Shown here piece by piece: positions 1-13,300 of a stretch of DNA of 64,000 bases (position 1 is the first letter of the stretch; every line of letters starts with the position of its first letter). The DNA is from Epinephelus fuscoguttatus (taxonomy: Eukaryota; Chordata; Actinopteri; Perciformes; Serranidae): positions 25,526,117 to 25,590,116 of the forward strand of contig NC_064762.1 of NCBI RefSeq assembly GCF_011397635.1, given 5' to 3'. The notes beneath the pieces were generated by a model that saw only the letters and a program-made list of their open reading frames with translations, did not search any database and was not told where the DNA came from. A program made the translations under genes and the position numbers.

Positions 1-1873
1 AACTGTAATCAACCTGTTGTTTAAACACTCTGTGCAATAAAATACAACACATCATCTATGTAGCATCCATGTTGTTTCCACATTAGGACTTAAAGCTCAT
101 GACCACAACAAAGTCAGAAGAACGACTTCCCAACGCGGACAATGGGACCCTCCTGGGAGCATGTGAATGCAGCAAGATGGATAAAGTACATAAAAGCCGC
201 ACTTGAGTAAAAGTATCAAAAGTAATTTTCTGATATTAAATGTACTTATGTATTGAAAGAAAAAGTAAAAGCTAGTGGTCAGAATTTTTGATGATACACA
301 AAACAAGTTCTTTTTTCCAGAACTCAACAAAACCCAGTTTTTCCTTCCCTCCCATTCCTTCATTTGTCTGTCTGTCCCTTCCTCCTCCCTTTCTTCCCTA
401 TTTTGTAGTAATTAACCAAGATGTTTAGGGGAAATCTAATGGAGTAAAAGTATACATTTCATGTAAAAAATGTAGTGGAGTAAAAGTAAAAGTTGACAGA
501 AATACAAAAACTTAAGTAAAGTTTAGATACTTTGAAAAAATACCAAAGTATTATTACTTCATTACACTACTGTTGGTATCAGCTGCTTATCTATTGGCTG
601 CTTGGCTACCAGCTGACTACTGACATCCAATCATATTCTCTCAGAAGTCTCTCACCATTTTTGGTGAAAATGCAGCTAAATATTGGAACACAGAAAGTAT
701 ACAATGGTTTGAGAAGAAACAGAGTCAGTGGGTTTGAATCAGTTGGATTTATTCCATATCCGAGCTGAATAAATCTGCCGTCCTCCGCATAAACACTGAG
801 CTACAAACTTTTAAAGAGCCAAAGCCTGACTTTTGTTGTCTGTCACTGCCACTGTGAAACCCAACTCTGGTCATTTCAATGTGTTGTGTAACTGTAAACC
901 TGGATTTACTAGTTTACAGTTCATTTTGAGTTGTAAAAAGATCTCAAGTTATTCAGTTTTATTCCATTTCTCAAGCCAGTATAAAATGTTGCAAAATAAT
1001 TTCTGAAACCAAAATGTCTGCTGTGGATCAATATCTGTGGTTAACCACATAATCAGCCCAACATGAGGAGAGGTCTGGCCTCTCATAGGGAATGAGAAGG
1101 AGAAAAATGGCTGGGGAAGAGAATAAAACCAGAAGCAGTTGCACAATTTCTGATGAATATCTAAGTGTCAAAAACATAATTTGTCATAAAAAAGTATGTT
1201 TTTTATCAGCTAGAAAATGTATAATTCCATGTGTACTTTGCATTTCTACACAAGACAAATATTTGACTTGAAACTGTATATTCGTAATGAATTCAAAGGC
1301 AGAATAGCTTATTTGTATTCAGTCTTTGACAGGCAAATAACAGTCTGCATGTAGTATTATGGGATAGGTGCTGACAAACACGGATGAAACTTGAGAATCT
1401 AAATGTTAGGTTTCCCACAAATGAACTTTTTGTTTAAATTTGGCTTAAACCAAATAAAGAAAACACATGACATTATCTCAAAAAACAGTGTCAGTGAAGT
1501 TTTGATAGAGAAAAGTACACTTGGCCTGCAAACGCCTGAATGACGTGGATGTTTATGTCAGCCAGCGGTGGAACAGCTGAGGTCAGATCTGAGTCACAAA
1601 ACACTGACGCTGACATAATGATAGAAGAAGGACAGATGGACATGAGGAGAGAAAACAAGGACTTAAAAGATAGAAAGCAAGAAGGACAAAATGTTACATG
1701 TCCACACAGTATTTTTTGACAGAAAGTTCAGATAACTAAACAGATAACAGATAAATCGTTGCTCTGCAGTTACTAAAACACACACATATACACAAACACA
1801 GGGACGAGACAAAGGCTGAGCTGCACAAACTCTTTCAAGGTTATTCTGAGTGTGTTTACATGGACACGAATAA
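1..1873. other. Intergenic DNA, no gene seen
   Basis: AT-rich non-coding sequence. No open frame looks like a conserved protein and no splice-flanked exon was recognised on either strand. It contains the AGTAAAAGT-type repeat annotated separately; the remainder looks like unique or badly decayed sequence. Confidence 0.6.
195..560. repeat. Dispersed repeat resembling hAT/Tol2-type ends
   Basis: The stretch repeats variants of 'agtaaaagta', 'ggagtaaaagt' and 'acttaagtaaa', ending in 'tattacttcattac'. This vocabulary is typical of the very abundant fish repeats whose ends resemble Tol2/hAT transposons. No transposase remains. The hAT/Tol2 assignment is inference from the motif style only. Confidence 0.45.
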
Positions 1874-2367
1874 AGGCCTTTGCACACTGAGTCCATGTTT
1901 TTCGAATGTTTCTTTTTTAAGTCTTGCACACTGATTCCGATGTGTTTTATTGTTCTATTCTTTGTGAAAATTGGCAATACATGACAAAATTAAGAGACGC
2001 ATTTCCTCCTGTGCCTCTCTCCACTGGAGTTACCTATCTGGCCATCACCACTCCCTCCCTGTCTGTCTTTAGTTTGGCACCACAGCTACATGACGGGGTG
2101 GAGCTGTCCTCCCTCTCTGTCTCCACATTCTGTGTGTGGTTCGTCACCATCATCCACCTGAATATCACTATCTGACTTCCTGAAAGTGAGCTATCTGAGC
2201 TATGAAATTATTCTGTGTGCCCCGTTCCTCTGTCTTGCCGCTGCTGTGTGCCACCGCCACATTTTCTTCACTGATTCTTCAAGTCAAATGTCCCTAAAAG
2301 GTTCTGACGGATGCGAAAAATGCAGAAAATCGATGACGAAAAAAAGTGATTCAGTGTGCAAAGGCCT
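1874..2367. mobile_element. Harbinger-like MITE, 494 bp
   Basis: The ends are perfect 17 bp inverted repeats (aggcctttgcacactga at the left, its reverse complement at the right). The element is flanked on both sides by the trinucleotide TAA (1871-1873 and 2368-2370). A three-base TWA target duplication is characteristic of PIF/Harbinger transposons. The interior holds no transposase-like frame, so this is a non-autonomous element. It appears to lie inside an older 'gtttacatg'-type repeat, traces of which flank it near 1855 and 2415. Confidence 0.65.
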
Positions 2368-2370
2368 TAA

Positions 2371-5300
2371 CCCGTATATGATCGTGTTTTTGGAGTATCC
2401 TGTTTATGTGTTTGTGCATGTAAACACCATATCCTGTTTTCAGAATCCCAGATAAGCCCTTATCCCACTTACAAGAAACCAAAATATGTATCTGAGGGAC
2501 TCGAAATGAAATAAACACCTTATAATGGTTATTGAGAGCCGCCAACTACCTGCTCAGGTGTTCTTTCGGCAGAGTGACGCAGCAGAAATACAAATAAATG
2601 ACGGCAGCGACAGCGTCTCAGTTCTGGAGTGGTGAAAAAACATGAGTTTTATCTTTCAGTAATAAAAGAGGCTGCGGATTGTCATCCACTGCTCCCCTGT
2701 CCTACATAGTGACAGTGACAGGCTGGCACTGGAGTGGAGAATAGTGTTATAAGAGTGACGTAGCTGCTTTCAGGCAAAACGTCAGGTGAGTGGTAATTAT
2801 GTGGTGTGTGTGGTTGAGAGAGAGACAGAGACAGAAAGAGATGTGGATGCATTCAGAGCAGACAGCTGTTGGCTGAAATTTGTTAAGTTGTAAAGTGGAA
2901 GTAACTGTACAGTGTTGTGTTCAGTATTTCCTGTTGCTCCCATCTCCTATCATCGATTCGTTCTTGTAAACATCACAGTACCTGAGCAAACAGACCGCAA
3001 CAATCAGTAACCGCATTACTAGCAATTTTATATAATGGGGGAATATGAACAATCCCATTTCTCTGCACTGATGTACAGAGCCTTGGAGGTGACACTACCC
3101 ACATTTAACATTTATTTAAACAACATATTCTGAAAATGATCATGATCAGGATAAGCCTCATTGATGGGTTATTCTTGTCCATGTAAATGCACCCACTGAC
3201 TCATACGCCAGTTTGCTGATATCAAGTCAGTCAAGTGTTATTAGAAACATAACAACATAGGCAAAGCACCCAAAATCAAACCTACGACTTCAATCTGAAG
3301 GCAGTATTAGTAGAGAGAGTGGTACAAGTAGTGGGAGTATGGTGAGGTTAGTAGCAGCATCAGATACCATCGTTACTCTGGGTTTCAGTGGAGAGTTTTC
3401 ACATCCCATATGGTCTAAATCCTGTTTCAGAGACTTTCCCACCCTGATTAAAATACATGTCTGGGAAGAAACCGAATTTTTGTCATTTTTTGGACTTCTG
3501 TGGCATGAAAATGGTCAGATTGAAATGTTTGAATGTCAGCAAATTATTTGCTATTGGAAGCTGAAATTCTAAAATATCTCCATCAGTATCCACCCTCAAA
3601 TATCTGCTCCCTGGTCATGTTTCTCCTCCTTCACCTCCCTCCCTCTTCTCTTCTCTCTCCTTATGTTTTCCCTGCACTCTCTGTGGAAAAAAACCCTCCC
3701 GTCTGTCTCGTTAGTGAGGAAGTCGACCTGTCCAACACTCACAGAGCAGAACTGAGCTGATGTGACAGCAGGACAACACGGCCCCTCCAAGGTCACACCT
3801 ATGCAGTCAGGCTATGGCAAAACATTGAAACTACTGGAAACTCTATTTACTTTAGTCTCAGTCAGTGGACGCACTCTGTCTCTTTAAAATTTACACTTGC
3901 TTGCTGTACTTGGTTCAAAATTTGGTGCAGCAAAGCATCTGTAAAAACCCTTTATGACGTGTTTAACAGGTAACACAATTTACTTTCGTGTAACTGAGTG
4001 GGATCGGATCATTCAAGACCACCCTTGCAACAAGGTCTCAGTCCAATTTGATATTTCGAGATGACATTTGTTTGTAACCTCCAAAATTGTTAAAATAAAT
4101 CTGTTTTATGATGTGACAATGCTATGACAATGTTAGAGTTTAAATAAGGACTTGGGGGATGTTCATTCTGAGATGCACTGCTTACAAAAAAACAACATAT
4201 CTGAATATGTATTATGTGGGACCAAATTCTGTAGCATAAAGAATTTAACAACTAACAATTTACCAGTAAAATGCACAACATCTGTGACAATATTAAGGCT
4301 TTGTCTGGATCAAATTCAGAAATACATTCCTGTAATGCATCTGAAACTATAAAATGAATTAAATGGATTATTTGCGGCTTTGTGTTCTGCAGAAAAAGAC
4401 CGAACCAGACATGTGTCGTTGGCTGTTTATCCAGACAGTGAGGCAAACTGAGGATGGAAAACCTTGGTTGCAGTTTAAACACACACTGAGAGCCGAGCAA
4501 GCGTGTACTTATGCTGTGACAATAAGTAAATATACTGTAAGGATGTGTATTTCCAGGAAAGGCTTGAAAAAAATGTGTTTAACAAAACTAAACATTTCCA
4601 AGAGTTCTTCCAAAGGATTTAGTACTGAACTGTGGATAATTCAATAAAAGTACAACACGGTCAGGAAAATGACCATGTTTCCAAATTCTGCCAAGAATAC
4701 TTTTTGTGATTAATTACATCACGGCTATTTTGACACCTGGGTCTTTGGTTTTATACCTAACTTTAAAAGTGGCTATGCACAGGTCAAGATCACTGAACTG
4801 AAATACTACAATACTTTTAAATGTTGTATTGGTGAAATAAGAACTACAATCCATGTACTGTATGTAGACACCCTAATATCACACCCATATGTGATCGTTC
4901 TCCTTCCTGAAACTGCTTGCAAAAATCAGATGAAACATCTGCACGCTGTACTTATTTTTAATTCAATAGAGCAACGTTTTGGTCTCACAGAGATCATTTC
5001 AGCACTGTCAAATCAAGGTCACAAAGCAGAACAAGACACAAACACGTCATCCATCACTCAGATCATGTATCACTGCATGTTTGAGAGTTCACTCACACTC
5101 TCTGCGCTCCATTTGAACTAGGAATTTAGAATTTCCAAGTTCCCAGTGGGAAATTTCAGCTGGGACTCTCCCTGAAGTTACATTTCTGACTTAAAATCAA
5201 AAGAACCTCACCGACCCTGACCTCAAAATGGCTAGCCAAAAAGATGGCTGCTCTGCCCATCAGCAGTAAGTGAAATCTGTAGCAATATGTTATTACTTAT

Positions 5301-8300
5301 TACTTCTTCCTTAGCTGTGTCTCATTAAATCTGTCATACATACAATACTGTCCAACTTCTAGCTGTGGACATGTTGCCACAGTGTTTGCATGCAAAAATA
5401 CAGCGTAATGCATTGCTATTAACTGACATTGCTAACAATGGCTAAGGGCCCTAACACACCAAGCTGACAGCCAGCCCACCGTCAATGTTGGGCCATTGGT
5501 GTGTGTCTGTCACACCAGTTGGCTCTTTTTAAACCGATCAAGCATGCTGTAGTTCAGCTCAACGCATGAGAAGAGAAACAGAAGTGAGGAAAGCAAACGA
5601 ACAACCTACGCGAAGCACAAATTTTTGTGCAGCGGTCAGCCTTTTTTTGCCACTAGTTCTTTGATGTCGGTTTGGCGTGACAATATAGATTTTCCTGGTG
5701 GGGGTCATCTTGGTTTTTCATCTTGTTGTACTGGAATACGATCAGCTCGGGTGTTACGCCATTACCAGCTCCCACTTTCAAGGTAAATGGAAGACAGCAT
5801 CTATTGTCCTTCCTTGTAATGTTGCCATGAGTGTAGCAGGTAGCCTTATTTGGCAATTTCAGGGCTGTCAATTGTGTTAATGATAAAATCCCAGGAATGC
5901 GCATCTCCTGAATGCACATCTGAGCAGGTGGCATTCATCAGACTGAAACTTGTAATTTCTGAAAAGTTTATGCAGTTAAGAGAGTTCAATGAATTAGACA
6001 ACCCTGGTGTGAGCAAAACGTATAGAATTAAAGAAGTTACAGTGAATACAAAAATGTTCTTGCATGAGGCCTGACAGCTCCACAAAAAGATAATCAGCTC
6101 ATAGACGAAAGCTCGAAATGCCTTAAGAAAATATTAAGGTAGGAGCTTGTTATGGTTTCAGTCAGGATACAGACTGTATGTTGCTGGTTCAGATGGTGTA
6201 TGGTAAAACAGCCACCACACCAATGAAAATTTTACAGGTTTACAGAGCTTTTCTAAACATTTAGGATAGTTTCTAATCAGTTCCATATAGATACATGTAC
6301 AGTATCAAGTACAGAATTACCCACAGGGTTGCAAGTGAAAGCAGGACTAAAAGATAAGCCTGATGAAGTTAAAAAAAAAAAAATCAAAATGAAAATATCA
6401 GGATGTTGTTCTTCACCCACATGGAGTCAGTCCGCCCTCCTTCCTCCATCCTCTTTCACCATAGGACCTTTGGTGTTTGCGAACGCAGTGCCAGGCCTGT
6501 ACTTGAGTCAGCTAACCATCCGAACTACTTCGTGTTTGTGGTTCCTCTGTGGTGGTTCTTCTCAGGGGGTTCTGGACTTTCCAAACCCCTTCCCCACCCT
6601 GTCCCTCACCTCATTCCCCCTCTGGATTTAAATTGTGCCAGGAGATTGTGCAAAATGTTATCCTTGGTGAGTTACATGCCCTGAATGTCCTTTAACCTCA
6701 CCACATCACTCCTTGATCCGATTTAACATGCAAATGGGCATGCCCTCTACACATAAAGATGCACAGATTCAACATGCCATGCTTTTTGAAGTTCCTTTTT
6801 TTCATTAATTCATTTAAGTTACTTTGACCAGAAAATCCCCCTCAAGAACCTCAGCAAGTCCCAGCCTTAAGTGGAACCAGGAGTCCTAAGATGGGCCCTG
6901 CTCCAGATCAGAGCGGAGGTCTTGACCACAACTCATAAAGCCAAATGAGTCCCTCTCCAAACCTCTGTTGACATCCAAGCCATTTAGGTGCCCTCTGACT
7001 GGAATGTGTGGTCTCCTCGCAAAACTATAAACGCCTGGTATGTGTTGCTGCAGACTGCAACGCTCAAGTTATGGACGAGCCATTACAAGGAAATGTTCTT
7101 TTATTGTGGTTTGCCAGTGAAACGGGAGATTTTCAGAGTCACGATCCCATAAATGCATCATGTTTTCTCAGGAGTAAAACCACTTTGGACAGCCAGGCTG
7201 AGACACGGAGACAAGCCTGGTTAGGTTTACAGGGCTTCAAGGCCAAAGGGCGTGTACAATATTTTCCTAATGGTTTATTTGCGGGCCTTTCTCCATTTTC
7301 TTACTTGCCCTCAAATTTCACATGATCACTTACAGGAATTTTCCAGAGATATAATGAAGATTAGAATAAGAAAACCTTTCCAAAATAAAGAAAAGACACC
7401 TGAGTTGAGATTGTGGTTAACGATCAAGTTCTTGCTCAATCCAATTTGGACAGACCTCGAGCCAGCTGCCTCAGCTGTTGGCAAATTCAAATTTCGTCTA
7501 GTTATAACATTAGTGTTTACTAATAGGGATATCTCAGCTTAGTCACCGGAAGAAAATGTTGGCATTGTATGCTTGTGCAGATCACAAATAGGTTATATTT
7601 GTGTGTTTCATACGCACCATATCAGTGTTTCTGAAGTGACTAATGAGCTGACTTTGTCATTGGGAGGAGCAGGGGATGCTGTGACACTGAGGTGAGATAC
7701 CTGCCAAGCTGCATATGACTGTTTGAGACCAACAAACAACAAAGCTGGTTGTTTTAGTGAGTCGATGCTGTGTTTCAAGCCACTTTTAGCCATTAAACAT
7801 GGGTGTTTTTCATCCATTGGGGATAGTGCTATGACAAGCAGTTTGTTTTTTTGTTTGTTTTTATTTAATCATGAAATCACTGTGCTTACCAGGATAGTGT
7901 CTCGAAAGGTGATTGATTTTTACCAAGACATCAACTGCTTCTACAGCAGTGATTGTGCCACCAAAACTGGGTATTTTAAGCCCAAATATGATCTTTCCTG
8001 ACCATGACAAAGCAGTTTTGTGCTCATACCTAACCATGCCTTAACCACAATGTTGTTGAAAGTTTCAGTGTATCTGCTACATAATAATGTAACGTATCCT
8101 TGGTTTGCAGGAATGTACCAGGCCAACCTTTTCTCTGTTGATTGGGTTGTATATTTACATCGGTGAATCAAAAGTGGCTGCACCACAGAAACTATGTTAA
8201 GTTAGTTGTAACTGATTGTCACTACAAATGTACACCCGCTAACTGCCATGTATAACTATTAGCAAACAGAACCAACCTAAAAAACAAACGTGAGCTAGCT

Positions 8301-8391
8301 ATCTAATATATATTACCTGTTTAAACTAACGAGGCAATGGGTGAAAATTCTGCTTATTTATGTAATCCGGGAAAATTTTCACAAATGAATC
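2371..8391. other. Intergenic DNA, no gene seen
   Basis: Six kilobases without a recognisable exon, RNA gene or promoter. Short frames here match no family I know and lack splice context. Fragments of dispersed repeats are visible: an outer 'tgtttacatg/catgtaaac' repeat (about 2400-3190), a 'gggccctaacacacc' repeat (about 5447-5690), and a segment near 5120-5165 that resembles sequence at 54680-54710. Confidence 0.55.
5447..5690. repeat. Dispersed fish repeat beginning gggccctaacacacc
   Basis: Begins with a 'gggccctaacacaccaag' segment and is rich in short inverted words (ccattggtgtgtg, tgtcacacc) typical of non-autonomous DNA elements in fish. The right boundary is not clear and no target duplication was identified. 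The family assignment is a guess from recall. Confidence 0.35.
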
Positions 8392-9007
8392 TTAAAGGAG
8401 CTATATGTAAGAAATCTAAAGCAAATAGTCGTAAAATCCTCCTAATATGTCACAGAGACTAAGGAATAATGTTCATATAACATACTGATCTCACCGACAA
8501 CAATAATACGGCCAGAATATTCGCAATTAAAAAAAATTTTTACAGTCCGCAAATCATGTTAATGTTTTGAATTTGTGTTTTGGCCTGTTGCGCCGCCGTC
8601 TACCAGTCACACAGTCAGTAGAATCTCAGCATGAGTTACAGTTACGACTGAGCTACAGCAGCACGGCAAGCAGCATTAGCAGTGTCCCGGTACATAGCAT
8701 GTATGTGAGCCAGCTGCTGTATAGCATACAACAGCTGGCTCTCTCCTCAGCTGTATCCCGGCAGCAGTGTTAGCAGCAGAGAAGCCGGACTTTCTCGAAC
8801 GGTCTGCTGGAAAACCGAAGATCAAGGACGCGGCGACACAGCCTTGCCACGGCAGCCGCCCGTGGGCAAACAAATCAGTCTCCAGCGGGCCACTGTCCAG
8901 CAACCTCAAATCTGTAGGGGAGGGGGGGCGGACACAACTCGTGGCAGTATTTTGAATTTGAGTGCAGTTACCGTTTTGGCCACATTCTTACATACAGCGC
9001 CTTTAAA
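8392..9007. mobile_element. Non-autonomous inverted-repeat element, 616 bp
   Basis: The left end (ttaaaggagctatatgtaag) and the reverse complement of the right end (tttaaaggcgctgtatgtaag) match over about 20 bases with few differences. The interior is unusually GC-rich for the region, with a 'gcagcagtgttagcagcagag' type core and a G-run near 8927. Several short overlapping frames occur but none resembles a transposase. No clear target-site duplication was found, so the superfamily is left open. Confidence 0.55.
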
Positions 9008-9337
9008 TTATGACTTTATGCTAACAACGTTAGACTAAATAACCAAATAGCATCAGTTAAATACACATAATCAAGTATTTTCCACTCAATCTACAGGCCT
9101 GCTGCGTGAACACAATTAACGTCATGTCTGAAACAAGCACATTTCTCTTTTTATTCATACTTGAATTAAAGTCCTTCCTGTTTGCGTAGCTGAATGTTAA
9201 TAGCAACCAATTTACAGAATAGATGCGGTCAGTTTCTAGTCATAGTTTGGGGGGGACTTGTGAGGGCTGAGTCGCCCCCAGCCTGTAAACGCTAGGAAAG
9301 CACATTTTTTTTAAACTCACATAAGAGACACTATTAT

Positions 9338-10389
9338 TAGGGCCATAACGGTACATGTATTTGTGTCGAACTGTTCGGTACGCGACTTTCGGTTCGGCAC
9401 GACCCTGTACCGAATTGTTGGGCGCAGGATATTATTTTATTTTATTTTAATTCCATTTTTGTGAGCCGAACCATTTAAAATATCTAGTTCCCCGACGGAC
9501 ATAATTGAGTGACAGAACGAGTCCCGTAAATCTCCGCTTTCACTTTGTGCAGCACATTCTTGCATTTTGACAACATGGCAAGTGAGCCTGACGAACCTGG
9601 AGACCCACTTGCAAACCTTAAGTCCTCCGTTTGGGAACACTTTGGTTTCAGGGTAAAGTACGAAGATGGAAATAAACAAGTGGACAAGACAAAAGCAGTG
9701 TGCCGACACTGCAGAACAGCGGTCGGGTATGTACTTGGAAACATGTCTAACATGCTAACGCATCTAAAGCGACACCACCCGAGTTTGAACGTTAACTGGC
9801 ACGACGAGAAAAAGCAATCTGGTGCAAACTACGATATCGTCGTCGTGTAAAAAGAAAGAGCGTTTCCCCGACCATCGCGCTAAAGAAATAATCAACGCCA
9901 TTGGAGCTGAGTAAAATTGTTTAATTGAACTTTAGATATAAGCATGTTTTGTTTACTGCACTTTAACAAAGTGGGAAAGCTAAGTAAGTTCCTAGTAAAA
10001 CTGAATCTGAGCAGGCTTTAAAGCTAACCAGCTGCACTATACTTTTTATTTTAATTGAGTAAAACTGTTAAAGCAGAAATGTATATTTATATTTTTCATT
10101 CAAAAAATGATTTAAAAAAAACAGCAGGATTTTATTTTTCACTTTTATATTTCTATTTTCATTCAAACAATGTGAAAAGCAGGATTTTATATATATTTGT
10201 TTCATTCAAAAATTATGTAAAAAGAGTTAACTGCTGTGGTGGTATGTTTTAATAAGGTTACCAATAAGTAAAAGATATTCAATAGTTGTCTATTTTTTTC
10301 ATTACTGTACTGAAAAAAAAAAAAAGAACCGTGACTTGTGTACCGAGGTATGTACCAAACCGAGATTTCTGTGTACCGTTACACCCCTA
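9338..10389 (+). mobile_element. hAT-derived element with perfect 8 bp target duplication
   Basis: The element begins tagggccataacggtacat and ends with the inverted counterpart (gtaccgttacacccctа-type end at 10376-10389), giving imperfect terminal inverted repeats that continue inward with 'tcggttcggcac' and 'aaaccgagatttc'. The octamer actattat lies directly outside both ends (9330-9337 and 10390-10397). An 8 bp duplication, 'gtaacggtacac'-type ends and an internal BED zinc-finger ORF identify the hAT superfamily. At 1,052 bp it is far too short for a complete hAT transposase (about 600 residues), so it is an internally deleted copy. Confidence 0.8.
9575..9850 (+). CDS. BED-type zinc-finger protein remnant of hAT transposase, 91 aa
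   Basis: This open frame inside the hAT-derived element encodes the N-terminal DNA-binding module of a ZBED/hAT transposase. The start chosen is the ATG at 9575 (MASEPDEP); an in-frame upstream ATG at 9545 would add ten unrelated-looking residues. Visible BED features are the aromatic lead-in SSVWEHFGF, then Cys-x2-Cys (VCRHC) and His-x3-His (THLKRHH) ligands. The frame stops about 30 residues after the finger, and the next bases (AAAGAAAGAGCGTTTCC) look like the start of a deleted catalytic region. The dimerisation and DDE catalytic domains are absent, so it cannot transpose, but the finger itself is intact and could still bind DNA if expressed. Expression is unknown. Confidence 0.6.
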   Translation: MASEPDEPGDPLANLKSSVWEHFGFRVKYEDGNKQVDKTKAVCRHCRTAVGYVLGNMSNMLTHLKRHHPSLNVNWHDEKKQSGANYDIVVV

Positions 10390-10397
10390 ACTATTAT

Positions 10398-13300
10398 ATT
10401 TATCATAGATATGGTTGATTAAACTTACCCTACCATCAGAATACCATGCTCATTTCGAGACACTATAGTAGCACTAACTTTACTCAATACTGAGATTTGG
10501 AACCTAAAAAACTACCAGTGGCTAACAATCTAACACCGTTTGGATAGAGGGTTAGATCCTTTCTGTTTAACCGGAAACAGCCCTGAAATTGCCATCGCTA
10601 AGCCCTACCAAACTCCATTTAAATAAAGTGTAATTTAAGCTTGTATAGAGCCCGCATATTCTTACATCCCACTGGGTGAATTAAGGGTTTATTACAACCA
10701 AACCAGCAATTGATAATTGGTAGAACAGTGGAAAGACTAACCAAGAAGTTTTTTGTGAGCCTTATTTAGTGTCTGTCAACTCTGAATGAAGAGTGCTTAA
10801 TGACGATAAAATTAGTTTATTTAAATAGAATTTGGTGGGTTTGACGAAAGCAATTTTGGGGCTGTTTGACAAAAAAGATCCTACTCTTTTACAAGAAAGG
10901 TCTATCTCTGTAGGGATCCTTTCAACAGTGTTGTCAGACACCTAAATAAACAATTGGAGCCTCTCAGTGGCAAAAATAAGCACTTTTAATTGATGGTACA
11001 AACATGCCCTGGGTGTTTTTGTTGCAGCCTGGCTTCTGCCCCTGCTCTATACTGGACCAATTTAAAAAATGTTGATCTAATCAGTCACATAGACACAAAA
11101 ACATAGGAAAATAGAGTCCGGATTAAAAAATACCCTCTAACTCTGGGGTTTTAAGTTTGTTTGACATGCAAAAAAGCCACACAGTAACTCTTACTCTTCA
11201 GCATGGTAGCAAATGCTTTACTTTCCCCACTGTTGTAAAAGGACTTGATATTTTTGGGCATTCCTACAAATACCAACTGTATCAAAACTAAAGTTTTCAT
11301 GGTGCAACCTGATCTGGTAAATCAAAATTACTACTGGCCATATCATGGTGTTTGTGTGTGGGGTATTTGTTTTGTTGACAGAAAAACTGTTAACACAAAG
11401 TTAGAAAATTTTCTGAGAAACCATTGTATGCTGTAACATCAACACTTCATCTTAACTGGAATTAAGAGAAACCAAACCAAAAGTACACAGAGATATATGA
11501 ACAGGACTTTCCATACCTTTGGCCTTATCAGTATAAAAGTTACATAAACAGCATTGCCTGTGAATAAAAGTAAGTTGACTAGAATAAATTAACAGCTGTT
11601 ACTACTAACCAACACCACTGCCTTCCTAATTAAGTATCCAGTTGCTGTATATTCAATATGTTTATGTGTCTGCTACTAGTGTTGGTGTAAAAACAGGAAT
11701 AAGTCCAGCAGAAACATTTCAGACAATTAATCAAAGCAAGCAAAAATAAATGAAAAAGTGCAAACTGGCTACAGAAAGGACAAGTCAATATGACTTTTTC
11801 CTTGTTCTCCTTTCAAACCAAATTCAAAATGCTTTGACTGTAAATTCATAACGCTGCCACAGCAAAAGTGGAATTGAAAACAAGAAAATCTCTCTTTCTG
11901 TACCCCCTTTCTTTTCTCCCCTTCCCTCACTCTTTCCTTCTCCTTTGCCAGCCATACACCTGCCTCACCTCTTCTGAATCCCCCCCTCCCCTCCAGCCCT
12001 GTTAGGAATGTATGAGGCAGCATGTTTGGTTCTGGTCGGGCAGGGTTGGACCTGCTCTCAGCAAGACTGGAAACCACATTAACAGACCTCCTGTGCTGGC
12101 TGAGCAGAGTACTGTATATGTTCTCAGGAGTTAATGTGCTGTATCGTGTTGTACTTCATGGTAGCTTCTTTTCTCAAGACTCAACAGGAGCAGACACAAT
12201 GTGTTTACTTGAATTTTAGTTTGATTTAATTTCTTTTGTCATTACTTGTACGCTTTTCTTGATTTCCTTCAGGCACTCGTGAAAAATTAAAATCCTACTA
12301 TGATACAGTGGTGCAGGCACGAGTTCTAAAAATGAGTCAGCATTTTAGCACTCCCAGATCCCTTGTCTCGAAGTCAGTGGGTGTTTTGAATGTTTTTGTT
12401 TTTTTAGCTGCCTAAAATAAGGTCTGTGATTAACACAAGCTTCAGAGATTTTCACTTTTTGCTCTACAACATAAATCAGTTAATACCCTCCACTGATTAA
12501 TTTTTAAGCTTTTACATGTTTTGTTGTGATGGAGAGGCTGAAGTCATGCAACCGTGGTGTAGTTCGTTTATAGCCTATCATTAGTTTTTTTTTTTTTACT
12601 TCCGGCGATTGCATTTGCACTTCAGAAGTCATAAAAGTGGTGTTAATTTGTGAAGATGATCTTGCTGAACAAAACATGCAAGTATCATAAACTTTTGTTT
12701 GCCAGAGTTGCATTTCTGCAATAATCTAAAATCCAATGGAAAAATCCCTTTAGCTGTTTGTTAAGGGAACCAGGATGACGCTAACTTCTTGGTTAGCCAA
12801 CAAAAAAAACATCAACCCTGCACCACTCTATACACACTCCCAGCTCTAAGGGAAAAAACGTGACACTAAAAACTTAGACCCCACATCACACAAAAAAACT
12901 AAAACCATATTGAGCAACTGAATTATTGTACACTGATAACTAATGCAATAACCTGCACCTGGATACATGTTTTGCAATTTTCTACCACAGACTGGAATAA
13001 AACAATTACAAACAGCTTCACTTTGTAAAAACCTTTACTTTATAATACCTGGTTTTCATTATATATAATCAAGACCAAGACAGTATGTCACTGCACTAAC
13101 CTGAAAGTAATTAACTAATTAACCTCAATGAAACACCCACAGCACACCAGGAGGTCTGAGTGTGGTGTTCTCACTTTTTGCTTCCAAAACCACACTGCAG
13201 AGCCTTCATGAAATGCAGTGTCCTACTTATGATACCACTAGGTGGCTGTATATTGTTTTTCTTCCAGCAGAAGATTGAAAATTAAAAAACATAAAAACAA

